Below, piece by piece: positions 10,501 to 17,615 of a DNA stretch of 40,286 nucleotides. The position numbers were made by a program, and so were the translations under genes. The stretch lies in contig BFEA01000031.1 in the NCBI GenBank assembly GCA_003427395.1, positions 2,534,552-2,574,837 of the forward strand. Reading direction: 5' to 3'. This DNA is from Chara braunii. Lineage: Eukaryota; Streptophyta; Charophyceae; Charales; Characeae. The stretch's first letter is position 1. The number at the start of each line of letters is the position of its first letter. The notes below the pieces were generated by a model. The model saw only the letters and a program-made list of their open reading frames with translations. It had not been told where the DNA came from and ran no database searches.

Positions 10501-12113
10501 GCAAGCTTGTCCACAGGGTAATCCATGGCCAGAACGGAGAGGACCACATTGGCCGTCACCAAAGGAGGCTCCTTTTCAGGGTCCGCTGTCGATACGAAGA
10601 CATCTACAGGTAGCAGCTTGTTTGGTTCCCCCTCTTTCTCATACTTCAGACTTAGCCGGTCCAGGTACGTCTCTCGAGTGATCGGCGACCATTTTGGAAC
10701 CTGGTCCAGCACCCAGCTGATCCCAAACCAGATTTCGCACGATACGGATGCCAACCAGAGAACATAGGCATCCGGGTTGGGAGTCTGAATCCGGTAGTGG
10801 AGGAAGAAGGCAAGGGTGATGAAGCGCACAACAACCATGAACCTGTACGGATTGATGAGAGCGGCAGCGACGGGGATGACTCTGGACAACGGTCGTTTGG
10901 TGTCGTCAACAAGAATGGGCTTTTGATGACAATGCTTTCCGGCCGCCTCGGCTGCATGAGCATCACCACCACCACCATCACCACCTCCCCCACCACCACC
11001 TTTGCCGCCTTTCGCAGACTCTATCCAGTGAATGCTGCCATAACCATAGTCAAGCATGGTTTTATTAGGATCTAGCGTCTGAAAGGAGAGGAGGACTTTG
11101 GCAAGAGAGTCCGGCATCAATGGGGAAGCACTTATACTCAGCGGAACAACAGTCATATCACCACGTAGAGCAGACTCTTCCTCCTGCCCTTCCTCCCGTT
11201 GTCCCTGTCCCACTTCTTCTCCCTCCTCCTCTTCTTCCTCCTCTTCCTGCTCATTGGAAGCACAAAGTTTACGGTGACGTGGGGCTGTTGATCTCCCTAT
11301 GGCTCCCAGTGACTTCAACGACTCTGGTTCTGAAACATATGCATCTTGTACGTTAGAGCTGATAGAGACAGGGCTGCCAACCTGCAACGGTCTCCGGAGA
11401 CCGCTGGCAGTCTGTGTCCGCTTTTCATTGGCTCCACTGACGTTGTTGTCCTCACCAGCCAAGGAAGAGGAGTAAGTTTGGTGTCCATCTCCCATACCAC
11501 CACCCCTACCAACACAACGACCTGCTCTCTGTGGCTTCAACTTTCTGTATGGCTCCTGGCACTGGGGGCAGCGCCCACCCTCATGCTCTCGAACGTACTC
11601 ATAACAAGGCTTGCAGATGATAAAAGCACACTCGCAAGGGACAAACGGCTCCCCTTCCTCGTCTCTCCCAACACGTTCCCTACAGATAGAACATTTCACC
11701 TCCTTCCGTTCGCAACTTAGCCCTCCGCCGCCGCCGTACAGGCTCTCGTCGGCGCCCGGCGACTCGGCCACCGCCAACTGGTTCTTACTGCGACTGCCCA
11801 GGACGATCATGTTCTCCATACTAAGAGCTCGCAAGTGAGCACCATCCTCATCGCCATCGCCATCGCCATCAAAGCTCTCACCGAGGGAGGATGAAGATTG
11901 GGTGGTCACATGGCATGCCCTCCATCGACTAAATTCCCTGCTGCTTGGACCCTCCATGCTCATGTCTGGTGATTCAAAGGGGGCACCACCAGAACAAGGA
12001 GATGCTCCCATAGACAGAGCCTTCTTGGACTGTTTCTCCCTCTTTACAGCTCGCGGGGTGCTGTCCATTGTCCACCCTGGAGGAAGTGGCAATGGATTCT
12101 CTTCACTCATCAT
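3395..12113 (-). CDS. CESA: Cellulose synthase catalytic subunit (two coding exons)
   Basis: Membrane-bound GT2 glycosyltransferase that polymerises UDP-glucose into beta-1,4-glucan within the plasma-membrane cellulose synthase complex. Exons 12113-10131 and 5077-3395 join in phase 0 to give 1221 codons. In order: acidic and serine-rich N-terminus, zinc finger at residues 141-185, two membrane segments near 424-468, DDG at 543-545, plant-conserved region to about 640, DCD at 711-713, cysteine-rich class-specific region near 775-860, TED at 933-935, QVLRW at 973-977, FTLTQK, then six membrane segments. The two plant-type insertions and the zinc finger place it with streptophyte CESA rather than bacterial BcsA or CSLs lacking the finger. 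It is longer than the usual 1000-1100 residues because of the N-terminal linker. The ending LLWVRIVA lacks the DPF-type tail of land-plant proteins. No frameshift or stop is visible, so it is probably functional. Confidence 0.95.
5666..5800 (-). mobile_element. tRNA-derived SINE, degenerate
   Basis: On the minus strand an A-box-like GGGCTGAATGGTACGA (around 5794-5780) is followed by a B-box-like GAGTTCAAATC (around 5747-5737), then about 65 bp and an A-rich tail (AAAAACAAAAAAAGG near 5680-5665). The box spacing of about 45 bp is tRNA-like but the rest does not fold as a tRNA. It is more diverged than the other copies. Confidence 0.45.
6692..6821. repeat. Tandem duplication, 66-bp unit
   Basis: ATGAACACCTGTTCTTTTAA, a T-rich stretch and CTGACTCCCCTTAGCTC occur twice in direct succession, starting at 6692 and 6758. 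The copies differ mainly in T-tract length. The core GAACACCTGTTC also recurs at about 7096 and 7191. Confidence 0.8.
6834..7050 (+). mobile_element. SINE-like retroposon (family B), copy 1 with TSD
   Basis: The 9-bp repeat ATGGACCCC lies at 6834-6842 and 7042-7050, enclosing a 199-bp insert that ends in TTTTGTGTTA plus an A-rich tail. The internal block from GGTAATGGTCCCAG through GGTTGTTTGTCGAGGGATTC to CCCGGCCTC recurs inverted at 8640-8730. I see no convincing A/B boxes, so it may be a LINE 3'-end-derived SINE rather than a tRNA-SINE. Confidence 0.6.
7559..7596. repeat. (TA)n microsatellite
   Basis: Pure alternating TA of about 38 bp inside the CESA intron, directly abutting the hammerhead-like motif. 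Confidence 0.95.
7601..7650 (+). ncRNA. Hammerhead ribozyme-like motif, copy 1
   Basis: Core CTGATGA at 7607-7613. Stem II is GTCGG (7614-7618) with CCGAT (7626-7630), five pairs including one terminal G-U, around a 7-nt loop. The second core is GAAA at 7631-7634. A minimal stem III, ACA/TGT with loop GTT, leads to the GTC cleavage triplet at 7641-7643. This is the topology of type I hammerheads with a short stem III, known from Penelope-like elements and repeat-borne ribozymes. Stem I is weak (TAT with ATA across a bulged C), so activity is uncertain. It is antisense to CESA. Confidence 0.5.
7691..7773. repeat. Near-perfect 83-bp hairpin
   Basis: The arm TACGGCTTACCGGGCAGCTC and onward into GACGATATATATAT is repeated inverted with only three mismatches over 39 bp, around a 3-5 nt turn at about 7731. 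The arm end TATCGTCAA also occurs at the junction of the (TA)n tract and hammerhead motif at 7594. Strong cruciform or foldback potential. Confidence 0.85.
8050..8205. repeat. Minisatellite of 26-bp and ~43-bp units
   Basis: TATGGTCAGATACATAGTAC plus AGGC repeats three times, then a longer unit containing ACAAGTGTGACTGTGC and GTACCATAGTACAGGC repeats about twice. The two units share CATAGTACAGGC. Confidence 0.75.
8421..8519. mobile_element. Foldback/MITE-like element with perfect 19-bp terminal inverted repeats
   Basis: GGGGCCAAGTCCCACTTAC (8421-8439) is exactly inverted at 8501-8519. The ~60-bp interior is not self-complementary. Flanking sequence (CCG left, GCGG right) gives no clear target duplication. 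The size and ends suit a small MITE, but no related copy lies in the window. Confidence 0.55.
8547..8828 (-). mobile_element. SINE-like retroposon (family B), copy 2
   Basis: Minus-strand sequence from about 8735 to 8640 aligns with the element at 6843-7041 (GGGTAAT-GTCCCAG, GGTTGTTTGTTGAG, ATTCCCGGCCTC) and ends in an A-rich tail. That tail has expanded into an (A7GG)n array, seen as CTTTTTTTC units at 8559-8630 on the plus strand. TGGTCAA-TT at 8547 and 8818 are candidate target-site duplications (9 of 11 bp). Confidence 0.5.
8985..9030 (+). ncRNA. Hammerhead ribozyme-like motif, copy 2 (decayed)
   Basis: Matches copy 1 at 30 of 38 positions over the core, with seven of eight differences being transitions. 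CTGACGA is at 8990-8996. Stem II is GTCGG/CCAAC with one mismatch. The invariant GAAA has become AAAA (9014-9017). Stem III ACA/TGT is intact, but the cleavage base has changed to T (9026). Sequence outside the core does not align with copy 1. It is predicted to be inactive. Confidence 0.45.
9335..9566 (-). mobile_element. U6 snRNA retrocopy (U6-a) with flanking direct repeats
   Basis: U6-like sequence occupies 9487-9386 on the minus strand. It has the 5' GTCCTTCGGGAC hairpin, ACATCCGTTAAAATTGGAAC, the GCATGGCCCCTGCGCAAGG block and the AAATGGTCCAAAT end. It differs from plant U6 by a 4-nt GAAG-type insertion in the ACAGAGA region, which should disrupt function. The 3' side is A-rich rather than a T-run, and a 14-nt T tract lies 5' of it. 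Related 21-bp repeats at 9335-9355 and 9546-9566 (18 of 21 identical) flank a 190-bp insert, as expected of retroposition. Confidence 0.8.
9931..9985. mobile_element. Tail-only insertion (T-rich) with 13-bp TSD
   Basis: AAAGGCACTTGGT is at 9931-9943 and 9973-9985. The 29-bp insert between is G, a long T run, then CTCTAATTTCCAA. Nothing but tail-like sequence was inserted, consistent with a minimal target-primed event on the minus strand. Confidence 0.6.
9988..10142 (-). mobile_element. tRNA-derived SINE (family A) at the CESA splice donor
   Basis: Minus strand 10126-10004: GCCTAGCTCAGTCGGTACAC (A box), GCGTTCGACTCCAG (B box), GATGATGAAA and an A-rich tail. The direct repeats are TTACCTTTGTATCTCC (10127-10142) and TTACCTCTGTTTGTCC (9988-10003), 13 of 16 identical. 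The first spans the CESA exon-intron junction, so the second is a duplicated copy of the ancestral donor. Reading through the SINE hits a stop soon after [10 protein letters not shown], so the exon-proximal donor must be used. Confidence 0.7.
10131..12113 (-). CDS. CESA: CESA coding exon 1 (residues 1-661)
   Basis: I start at the tandem ATG pair at 12113-12108 ([14 protein letters not shown]) because an excellent splice acceptor lies 9 bases upstream. The frame is open further up to 12266, so a 51-residue extension is formally possible if no intron is there. The zinc finger has cysteines at 141, 144, 160, 162, 167, 170, 182 and 185. The usual ACxxC pair is contracted to CEC, one residue short. 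An acidic run of glutamates follows, then TM1-TM2, the first catalytic DDG and the plant-conserved region ([20 protein letters not shown] onward). The exon ends GDTK at 10131. Confidence 0.92.
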
Positions 12114-12121
12114 TACACACG

Positions 12122-12150
12122 CTGGATAAAAGAAAGAAAGCCACAAAGGA
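12122..12150 (-). promoter_or_regulatory. Probable 3' splice site of a 5'-UTR intron
   Basis: Read on the minus strand, TTTCTTTCTTTTATCCAG ends at 12122, nine bases before the first ATG. The long uninterrupted pyrimidine tract plus CAG is a textbook acceptor. The upstream non-coding exon and promoter could not be located. They would lie beyond the minisatellite at 12380-12640. Confidence 0.6.
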
Positions 12151-12379
12151 AAAGACACAGTCGGTGCATTAAAACAAAGTTCTAAGTTTTTAATCCTATG
12201 CCTTGACAGTTCCGCATAAGTTTTTAGAAGCTGTCCATGGGGAATAAGTCTTCCAAAAAAAAACAAGGAAAAGTCAGTGCTTTACTGGTTGGGTGAGGTG
12301 GGTAAGAGGGGGAACAACAAAAAAACAGTTATGTTTTTACAAGCAGCACGAACACTACACTGCCTACCAGTGGCAACAC

Positions 12380-12640
12380 CAACAACCAGGAGTACAATAA
12401 CGACAACCAGGGGTACAATAGCGACAACCAGGAGTACAATAACGACAACCAGGGGTACAATAGCGACAACCACGTGTACAATAGCAACAACCACGGGTAC
12501 AATAGCGACAACCAGGGGTACAATAGCGACAACCAGGGGTACAATAGCGACAACCAGGGGTACAATAACGACAACCAGGGGTACAATAGCGACAACCAGG
12601 AGTAATGGCAACACTTAGAGGAGTAATAAGAACAACCAGG
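12380..12640. repeat. Minisatellite, 21-bp unit, ~12 copies
   Basis: The unit ACAACCAGGGGTACAATAGC plus G repeats with AG/GG and TAGCG/TAACG variants. It gives open frames in several phases on both strands, which I treat as artefacts of the repeat. It sits upstream of CESA, in the presumed 5'-UTR intron or promoter region. Confidence 0.9.
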
Positions 12641-12710
12641 AGTAATAGCAGGAGCCAAAAAAAAAAAAAAAAAAAAAAGGAACAATTTTCAACAAGATGG
12701 AAAAACAAAC

Positions 12711-13003
12711 AGCTGAAGCACGACTTGGACATCAGCCAGAAATGTCCCTGCATGTATAATGGGTGGAGTTAATTTTGTTTATATCTTAATTGTCCAGTTT
12801 TTTGTTTGTTTTTTCGTTGAAGTTGCAGATATTGGGATGCTGGACCCAGTTTCCGGCACAAGTCAAACCTGGGTAATGGGCACAGCACTGTCCAGTTTGA
12901 GATGTTGAGGAATTCCTCAACATCTCAAATTGATTGTTCATATAATAAAACTGTAGCTTTCTTAAATTAAAAAAGAAAAGAAAAAAGTCTAGCTGAAGCA
13001 CGA
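12711..13003 (+). mobile_element. Retroposon insert with 13-bp TSD
   Basis: AGCTGAAGCACGA at 12711-12723 and 12991-13003 encloses 267 bp ending in an A-rich tail (TTAAATTAAAAAAGAAAAG). The insert contains GCTGGACCCAGTTTCC, a motif that recurs at about 27366 and (as GCTGGACCCCTTTCC) 33911, and a perfect 34-bp palindrome. No A/B boxes are visible. The second repeat runs directly into GAGAATGGTCCAAATTTT, the 3' end of a U6-like sequence. Confidence 0.6.
12896..12929. repeat. Perfect 34-bp palindrome
   Basis: TTTGAGATGTTGAGGAA is followed at once by its exact reverse complement, centred between 12912 and 12913, with no spacer. Confidence 0.95.
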
Positions 13004-13227
13004 GAATGGTCCAAATTTTCTTGAAAAAAAAAAACAACAACAGCTCAAGCAGAAATCAGTAGCTGTGGGTCATAGCACCGATAGCAACCAACACCAATAG
13101 GAATTGCCAACGTCAGCAGTTTGTGAACGTAACAACATAATTGCAGCTCCAGTGGAAGCAGCGACAACGAAGAACACTTGCAGCAGAAGCTGCAGAGCGC
13201 AAAAATAAAACAGCAGCTGCAGCAAAA

Positions 13228-13309
13228 CCCTTGGGATATCCGTTAAACTGGAAAGGAGAACATCAGGAAGGCCGCTCTGCAAGGCCGATGTGCACAAGTT
13301 AAGAAATTG
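13228..13309 (+). pseudogene. Decayed U6 snRNA copy (U6-f)
   Basis: CCTTGGGATATCCGTTAAAC aligns with the U6 5' end. The following 55 bases keep the order of U6 blocks with many substitutions (GAGAA, CTGCAAGG, GCACAA, AAGAAATTG). It spans essentially the whole U6 length, so it is an old full-length copy. The intact-looking U6-b was inserted just beyond its A-rich tail. Confidence 0.55.
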
Positions 13310-13325
13310 ATTTACAGCAAAAAAG

Positions 13326-13359
13326 AAAAAAAACAGCTGCTGTCCTTCGGGACATCCGT

Positions 13360-13391
<32 letters not shown>

Positions 13392-13481
13392 GGCCCCTGC
13401 GCAAGGATGACACGCATACATCGAGAAATGGTCCAAATAAAAAAAATAAAAAATAAAAAAAATAATAAAAAAAACAGCTGC
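13326..13481 (+). mobile_element. Full-length U6 snRNA retrocopy (U6-b) with exact 15-bp TSD
   Basis: Bases 13342-13438 are nearly identical to plant U6. The ACAGAGA box, GCATGGCCCCTGCGCAAGG and the 3' end are intact; the only change seen in the 3' region is CATACATCG for CACAAATCG. It lacks a plant U6 upstream sequence element, a TATA box at about -30 and a T-run terminator. Instead it ends in an A-rich tail and is flanked by the exact 15-bp repeat AAAAAAAACAGCTGC (13326-13340 and 13467-13481). These are the hallmarks of LINE-mediated retroposition, so I call it a retropseudogene rather than a gene. Confidence 0.88.
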
Positions 13482-14079
13482 AACAGCCGAATTCAGAAGT
13501 CGAAGAGCAGTCTCCGCACTGCAGGAAAGCAACACCAGCAGCAACTTTGATCTACGATTGAAACCAACAGCAGCATCAGTACAACCACCTCAGCCAGCAG
13601 CTTCAGAAAACCGCACCCACAGCAGGGGTTAGCAAAAAACTCCCAAAAAGATTAAAAAAAAAAAACAAGAGCTGCGTTTGCAATGCCAGCGGCAGAAGAC
13701 CAGAGGCAGCCAGGGGGCCGGGGGGGACCACAGGCATGAAACAGCACCTTTATCCAACTGTTTTCCTCTCCGAAGCGAGCAGGCAGCAACGGACAGGGGG
13801 TAGTAGGTAGCACAATTAAAGAAGAAGTTAGTTCACTTCTCATCCACATTGTACAGCAATGTCCTCCCTCAAGAAGAAAAGTCCTATAGCAAAACAATCA
13901 CGCTCACGGACCGTATAAAAGCACAGGGCAATGCCGGCAAGTCATTTGCTCTTAGACTTGCATTGCTTCTTCCTTTGCTCTTTCGTTTAAAAGAGGATAC
14001 AACCCTTACTGGCTCGAAAATTATCATTCTCATCGGATCACATCCTTCCTCGCTCTCATAATCTGTTCACCAACAACAA

Positions 14080-14083
<4 letters not shown>

Positions 14084-14120
<37 letters not shown>
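14084..14120. repeat. (GT)n microsatellite
   Basis: Pure GT run of about 36 bp. Confidence 0.9.
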
Positions 14121-14122
<2 letters not shown>

Positions 14123-14188
14123 ATTCAGCCACCCTCGTGATGATTTGGGTACATTGTTTCTTCTTACAATTTGGCCCAAAATCAAGAA

Positions 14189-14397
14189 ATACGGTTCTTA
14201 CCCAAGAGCCTAGCTCAGTGGGTACACCAATTAACTGTTCAAATACAGACCTGTGCTCGAATCCAGATGATGAAACTTGACAAGTAAAACCGACTACTAA
14301 TGAATTGCTTGGGGCCGATCACCTCAATGATAATATCTCAAGGCTGTCGCCCTTTTTTTTTAAAAAAAAGGGAAAAAAAAAAAGACATACGGTTCTT
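14189..14397 (+). mobile_element. tRNA-derived SINE (family A), complete copy with 11-bp TSD
   Basis: ATACGGTTCTT at 14189-14199 and 14387-14397 bounds a 187-bp element. It begins ACCCAAGAGCCTAGCTCAGT (A box), has GTGCTCGAATCCAG (B box) about 40 bp later, an unrelated body and an A-rich tail. The start matches the copy at the CESA donor, defining the family's 5' end. Box spacing is tRNA-like but the acceptor stem is lost. Confidence 0.75.
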
Positions 14398-14894
14398 TAC
14401 TACAAAAAAACACGTGAACTACTACAAAACATTCACCAAGATCCTTATTTCTTGGAAAGAGCCTTTTTTTTTTTTTTTTGAATTCCTAGAATAAAAAAGA
14501 TTGTACTTGCCAAGGGAAAGAAAGACTTCGACATTCGAATTTGACTTGACTGAAGAGCGAAGAATTTGATTGAACTTGGTGTCCGTACTCTTCTGCAGTA
14601 TTGCGGATAACAAAAAATGGTGTCGGTTTTGTCGACAGCTTACATCACAGCACCACCCTCTCTTCGTCTCCCTCTGTTCAAGAAACAAGCAAAGATACCC
14701 AAAACCTAAAAACACAACAAAAAAAAAGAAAACAGAGCTGTAACTGTGGAGCTGCTTTTCAGACTAGGCTTTCAGCGGCACCTGCTCATGAATGTATGTA
14801 AAGTTTTGTAAACATGGATCTCTGAAAGAGTGTGAACGCTGGATGGACATGCTTTCTTTTTTCCTCTTTCCCTCTTTTTTTTTTTCCCCTTTTG

Positions 14895-14935
14895 TTTGTG
14901 TGGTAGAAGTGGGATTTGAACCCCCACTCATCCTT
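14895..14935 (-). mobile_element. Possible truncated tRNA-SINE end
   Basis: On the minus strand GTGGGGGTTCAAATCCCAC is a good B box or T-arm hairpin followed by an A-rich tail, but no A box is seen upstream. It could be a 5'-truncated SINE or a tRNA fragment. Confidence 0.3.
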
Positions 14936-15210
14936 TCCAAGTTCTAACGAATGAATGATGAATGATGATATATCCTTGTTAGGCGATGCAATTTTTCGTT
15001 TCTTTTTTTGGCAAGAAGCTGTAAACGGTTTCCGGTGGACATTTCTCTTATGACAGATAATTTGCGCTCACTCCTGAGAGCAAGGAATATCACGTGAATT
15101 CTTGGAGAAGGAATTATCTGTCAGCACAANAATTTNTTGAGCCAAAAAAAAAAAAAAAAAAAAAAAACTTGTCGAAGGAATGAATTAGTCGTTCACACAG
15201 GAAGTTTTGG

Positions 15211-15350
15211 ACAAGGAATATATCCATTCATCACACAATAAATAATATTCTTGGATGAGGAGGATCTGGATTCGAACTTGGGTCTGGTTCATCCTTCAAC
15301 GGCAACAGCTCAAGGGTGTACCAACTGAGCTTGGATAAGGAAATGATCCC
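15211..15350 (-). mobile_element. tRNA-derived SINE (family A), third copy
   Basis: Minus strand: AAGCTCAGTTGGTACACC (A box, ~15331-15314), GAGCTGTTG, AAGTTCGAATCCAGATCC (B box, ~15281-15264) and an AT-rich end. TTGGAYAAGGAA occurs at both borders (about 15211 and 15331) as a decayed target duplication. Two N bases at 15130 and 15136 lie just outside. Confidence 0.6.
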
Positions 15351-15560
15351 TCCACACAAGGAACGAAGTTCAAGAAACACAAGATTTCCGTTGGAAATCA
15401 TTTCCATTTCCATTTCCGATAAATTTGTTGAACACAACGGTATTTGTTGCTTCATTATAGGACAAACGCTGGATACGGTTTTCCTCGGGCGGGAGTTGAA
15501 GAGGAACTGAGGGAAAACGGTGTTCGAGTGGGAACTATGGTCAAAGTAGACAGCATGACT

Positions 15561-15667
15561 ACCGTCGTCACCCGAATAGAACGCCCGGTCATTATATCTG
15601 TATTCGGCACAGCTTTCAGCCCAGATACGGCGATAATTGCCGGGCGTTCTATTCGGGTGAAGACGGT
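15561..15667 (+). mobile_element. Foldback (inverted-repeat) element, copy 2
   Basis: Two 35-bp arms match at 32 positions (left ACCGTCGTCACCCGAATAGA, right ending TATTCGGGTGAAGACGGT) around a 37-nt loop. The loop and arms match the element at 1882-1986 in the opposite orientation. The ~107-nt hairpin would also be a fair substrate for Dicer-type processing; this is inference only. Confidence 0.65.
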
Positions 15668-15767
15668 AGGGGGCAGGAGCTGATTGGGGGTGAATCCTCC
15701 TCCTCTCTGTTTGTAGATAAACAGTGGTCAAATCAACGACTTCAATCGTCAAGGATAGGATTGGGCA

Positions 15768-15906
15768 TAAATCCTCCTCTCTCTATTATTGGAATATATC
15801 AATCGAACCAATCAATGCCTTCAATCATCATCACGGACATCTCCGCGGAGAAAGACGTATGTAGTACACGGTAATGTGAGCTGATGCAGGATTTATGCCC
15901 AATCAG
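15768..15906. repeat. 16-bp inverted repeat pair
   Basis: GATTGGGCATAAATCC at about 15768 is exactly inverted at about 15891 (GGATTTATGCCCAATC). The related GATTGGGGGTGAATCC at 15683 suggests this is a terminal motif of the local foldback elements. Confidence 0.6.
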
Positions 15907-15910
15907 TTCA

Positions 15911-16121
15911 ATCAGTTCAGTCATCATCACGACACCAAAGAGTACGATCAAACTTGGCCTCGACAAAGACAAAAGAAATCTGCGCTAGCACACTTTTTTT
16001 TTTCGTAGCACACATATCGCACTAGCACAGATACGAGTGCTACCGCAGATTTCTTTCATCTTTGTCGATCAATCAGTTCAATCATCATCACGGACACCAA
16101 AGAGTACGATCAAACTTGGCC
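15911..16121. repeat. 50-bp direct repeats flanking a hairpin
   Basis: ATCATCACGGACACCAAAGA plus GTACGATCAAACTTGGCC lies at 15911-15959 and 16071-16121. The 110 bp between form a hairpin with arms TCGACAAAGACAAAAGAAAT/CTGCG and its near-exact complement. A T run flanked by TAGCACAC (15986 and 16006) sits in the loop. Confidence 0.7.
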
Positions 16122-16621
16122 CCAAACTTTAAATAGGTCAGATTTCGGGGTTGCTTAAGCGAACCTCATTTAAAATAATAAAAAAAGAGGACCCCTTCCT
16201 TTGATTGACTGGAACTTCGCTGTGATCCCAAAACCCCTGCTGCCATAGATTCTCTTCACATGTGTACTACCGTCTCCCCTTGCCTTCCCCCGAACACAAC
16301 GCACCCTGATCATGAATGTATACATGCTATCTTTCCAGTGTGATACAGTGATGATGAAGGTGAATTACTGTATTATGTTCGGGGGAGGACAGTACCAAGA
16401 ACGGGGCCATGCAGATATTCAGAACCAACTACAACGCCATTGATTTCAGAGTCCCCCTGTGGCTGCTTGCTATACGGCACGTCTCAAGGGGGGAAGTTGA
16501 ACCGTGGCTCAGCAGACTGCGGTGTGCACAATGGCCTTCTTCGATCCCCAGCATTTTCTCCGCTTACTTTCTCAGAGCCCCCTGCTCCTAAACCCACTGC
16601 AAAGATGAATCTCGATTTCAA

Positions 16622-16647
16622 GGTTTAGGGTTTAGGGTTTAGGGTTT
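16622..16647 (+). repeat. Interstitial TTTAGGG telomeric repeats
   Basis: Three full TTTAGGG units plus a partial unit, followed by TTTCGCAGGC-GGGAGT. A second, shorter telomeric stretch at 17196-17217 (AAGGGTTTAGGGTTTTGCAG) is followed by GCTTGGAGT, so both share the same 3' context. Confidence 0.8.
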
Positions 16648-16928
16648 CGCAGGCCGGGAGTTACTGTGCTCGATGTCAATAGCGAGCCCGAGACTTGAGA
16701 ATCCACGCAGCACTAGATTGCCTGAGAAGGTACTCACGGAAGGACCTGAACCTTCAGGAGACAATTCAATTAAATTCGAGATCGTGGGAACTCGGGAAAT
16801 AACTCCACGGTGGTACCATACCAAGGAGAATTCAGAGATCCCGTAGTAAGAATTGTCCTGTGCGGACCCTTAAGGGGATCTACCCTGGTGTTAAATAAAG
16901 ACAGTCCTTGTGTTATGATTGACCTGAT

Positions 16929-17305
16929 GATTATAATGTGTTCGTTTTGGACCTGGCATTCCAAGAATACTTTTTGATTATAATGTGTTCGTTTTGGACC
17001 TCGCATTCCAAGAATACCTTTGCTTTTTACACAACTTACATTCTCAAAGTCCCTGCTGCCAAAAACCTTTCAAAAATCAGTCAGAAGTTTTAAGGTTTCT
17101 CGCTGTTGTTTTTTTTTCGGGAGCATGAAATTTTAGGGTGTTTCGAGTTCAGCCCTTATAAAAGCTCTTTTTTCAGAGATCCACATGGAGTTTTAAGGTT
17201 AAGGGTTTAGGGTTTTGCAGGCTTGGAGTCAAGAGCCCTCGCGTTACCTTTTTCTCCGGATTTTCATAATTTGTTCGTTTTAAAACATCGCATGCCAATG
17301 TTTTA
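16929..17305. repeat. 47-bp tandem duplication with a third diverged copy
   Basis: GATTATAATGTGTTCGTTTT plus GGACCT-GCATTCCAAGAATAC occurs at 16929 and 16976. A degenerate copy (CATAATTTGTTCGTTTT, CATCGCATGCCA) is at about 17264. The third copy follows the second telomeric stretch, suggesting a larger duplicated block. Confidence 0.75.
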
Positions 17306-17615
17306 CTCTTAACACGAAAAGACGTCATGACACTTTCAATCGAAGGTAGGAACTACATACACAAAAAAAAAATAAAAAAATCGACGCTTCCTCTACTATG
17401 GAGTATTATTATGAGCGTAATTAAGTCACCCTGAACACTCACGCACCCCCCTTTAGCCTTTCCAGAACCGGCGAACTACCCCCCCTGTACCCCTTTCGAA
17501 AGAACTGAAAATGGCGAGGATAGACCAGTGCAGCCTCAATTTGTTTTCCACAATTCTGTAAACTAATGCTGTGGAGCACAAAACCCTAAACTGAACGTCC
17601 AATGTGCTGCAACCT

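Noticed and set aside
12282-12753. Open frames across the 21-bp minisatellite
   Set aside because: All three frames on each strand stay open because the 21-bp unit is a multiple of three and lacks stops. No sign of a real protein.
13342-13438. A functional U6 snRNA gene
   Set aside because: The RNA sequence is nearly intact, but there is no plant USE or correctly placed TATA box, no T-run terminator, and an A tail with exact TSD. A retropseudogene fits better.
10004-15338. True tRNA genes at the A/B-box sites
   Set aside because: Boxes are present, but acceptor and anticodon arms do not pair, A-rich tails and TSDs follow, and the copies share a non-tRNA core. They are SINEs.
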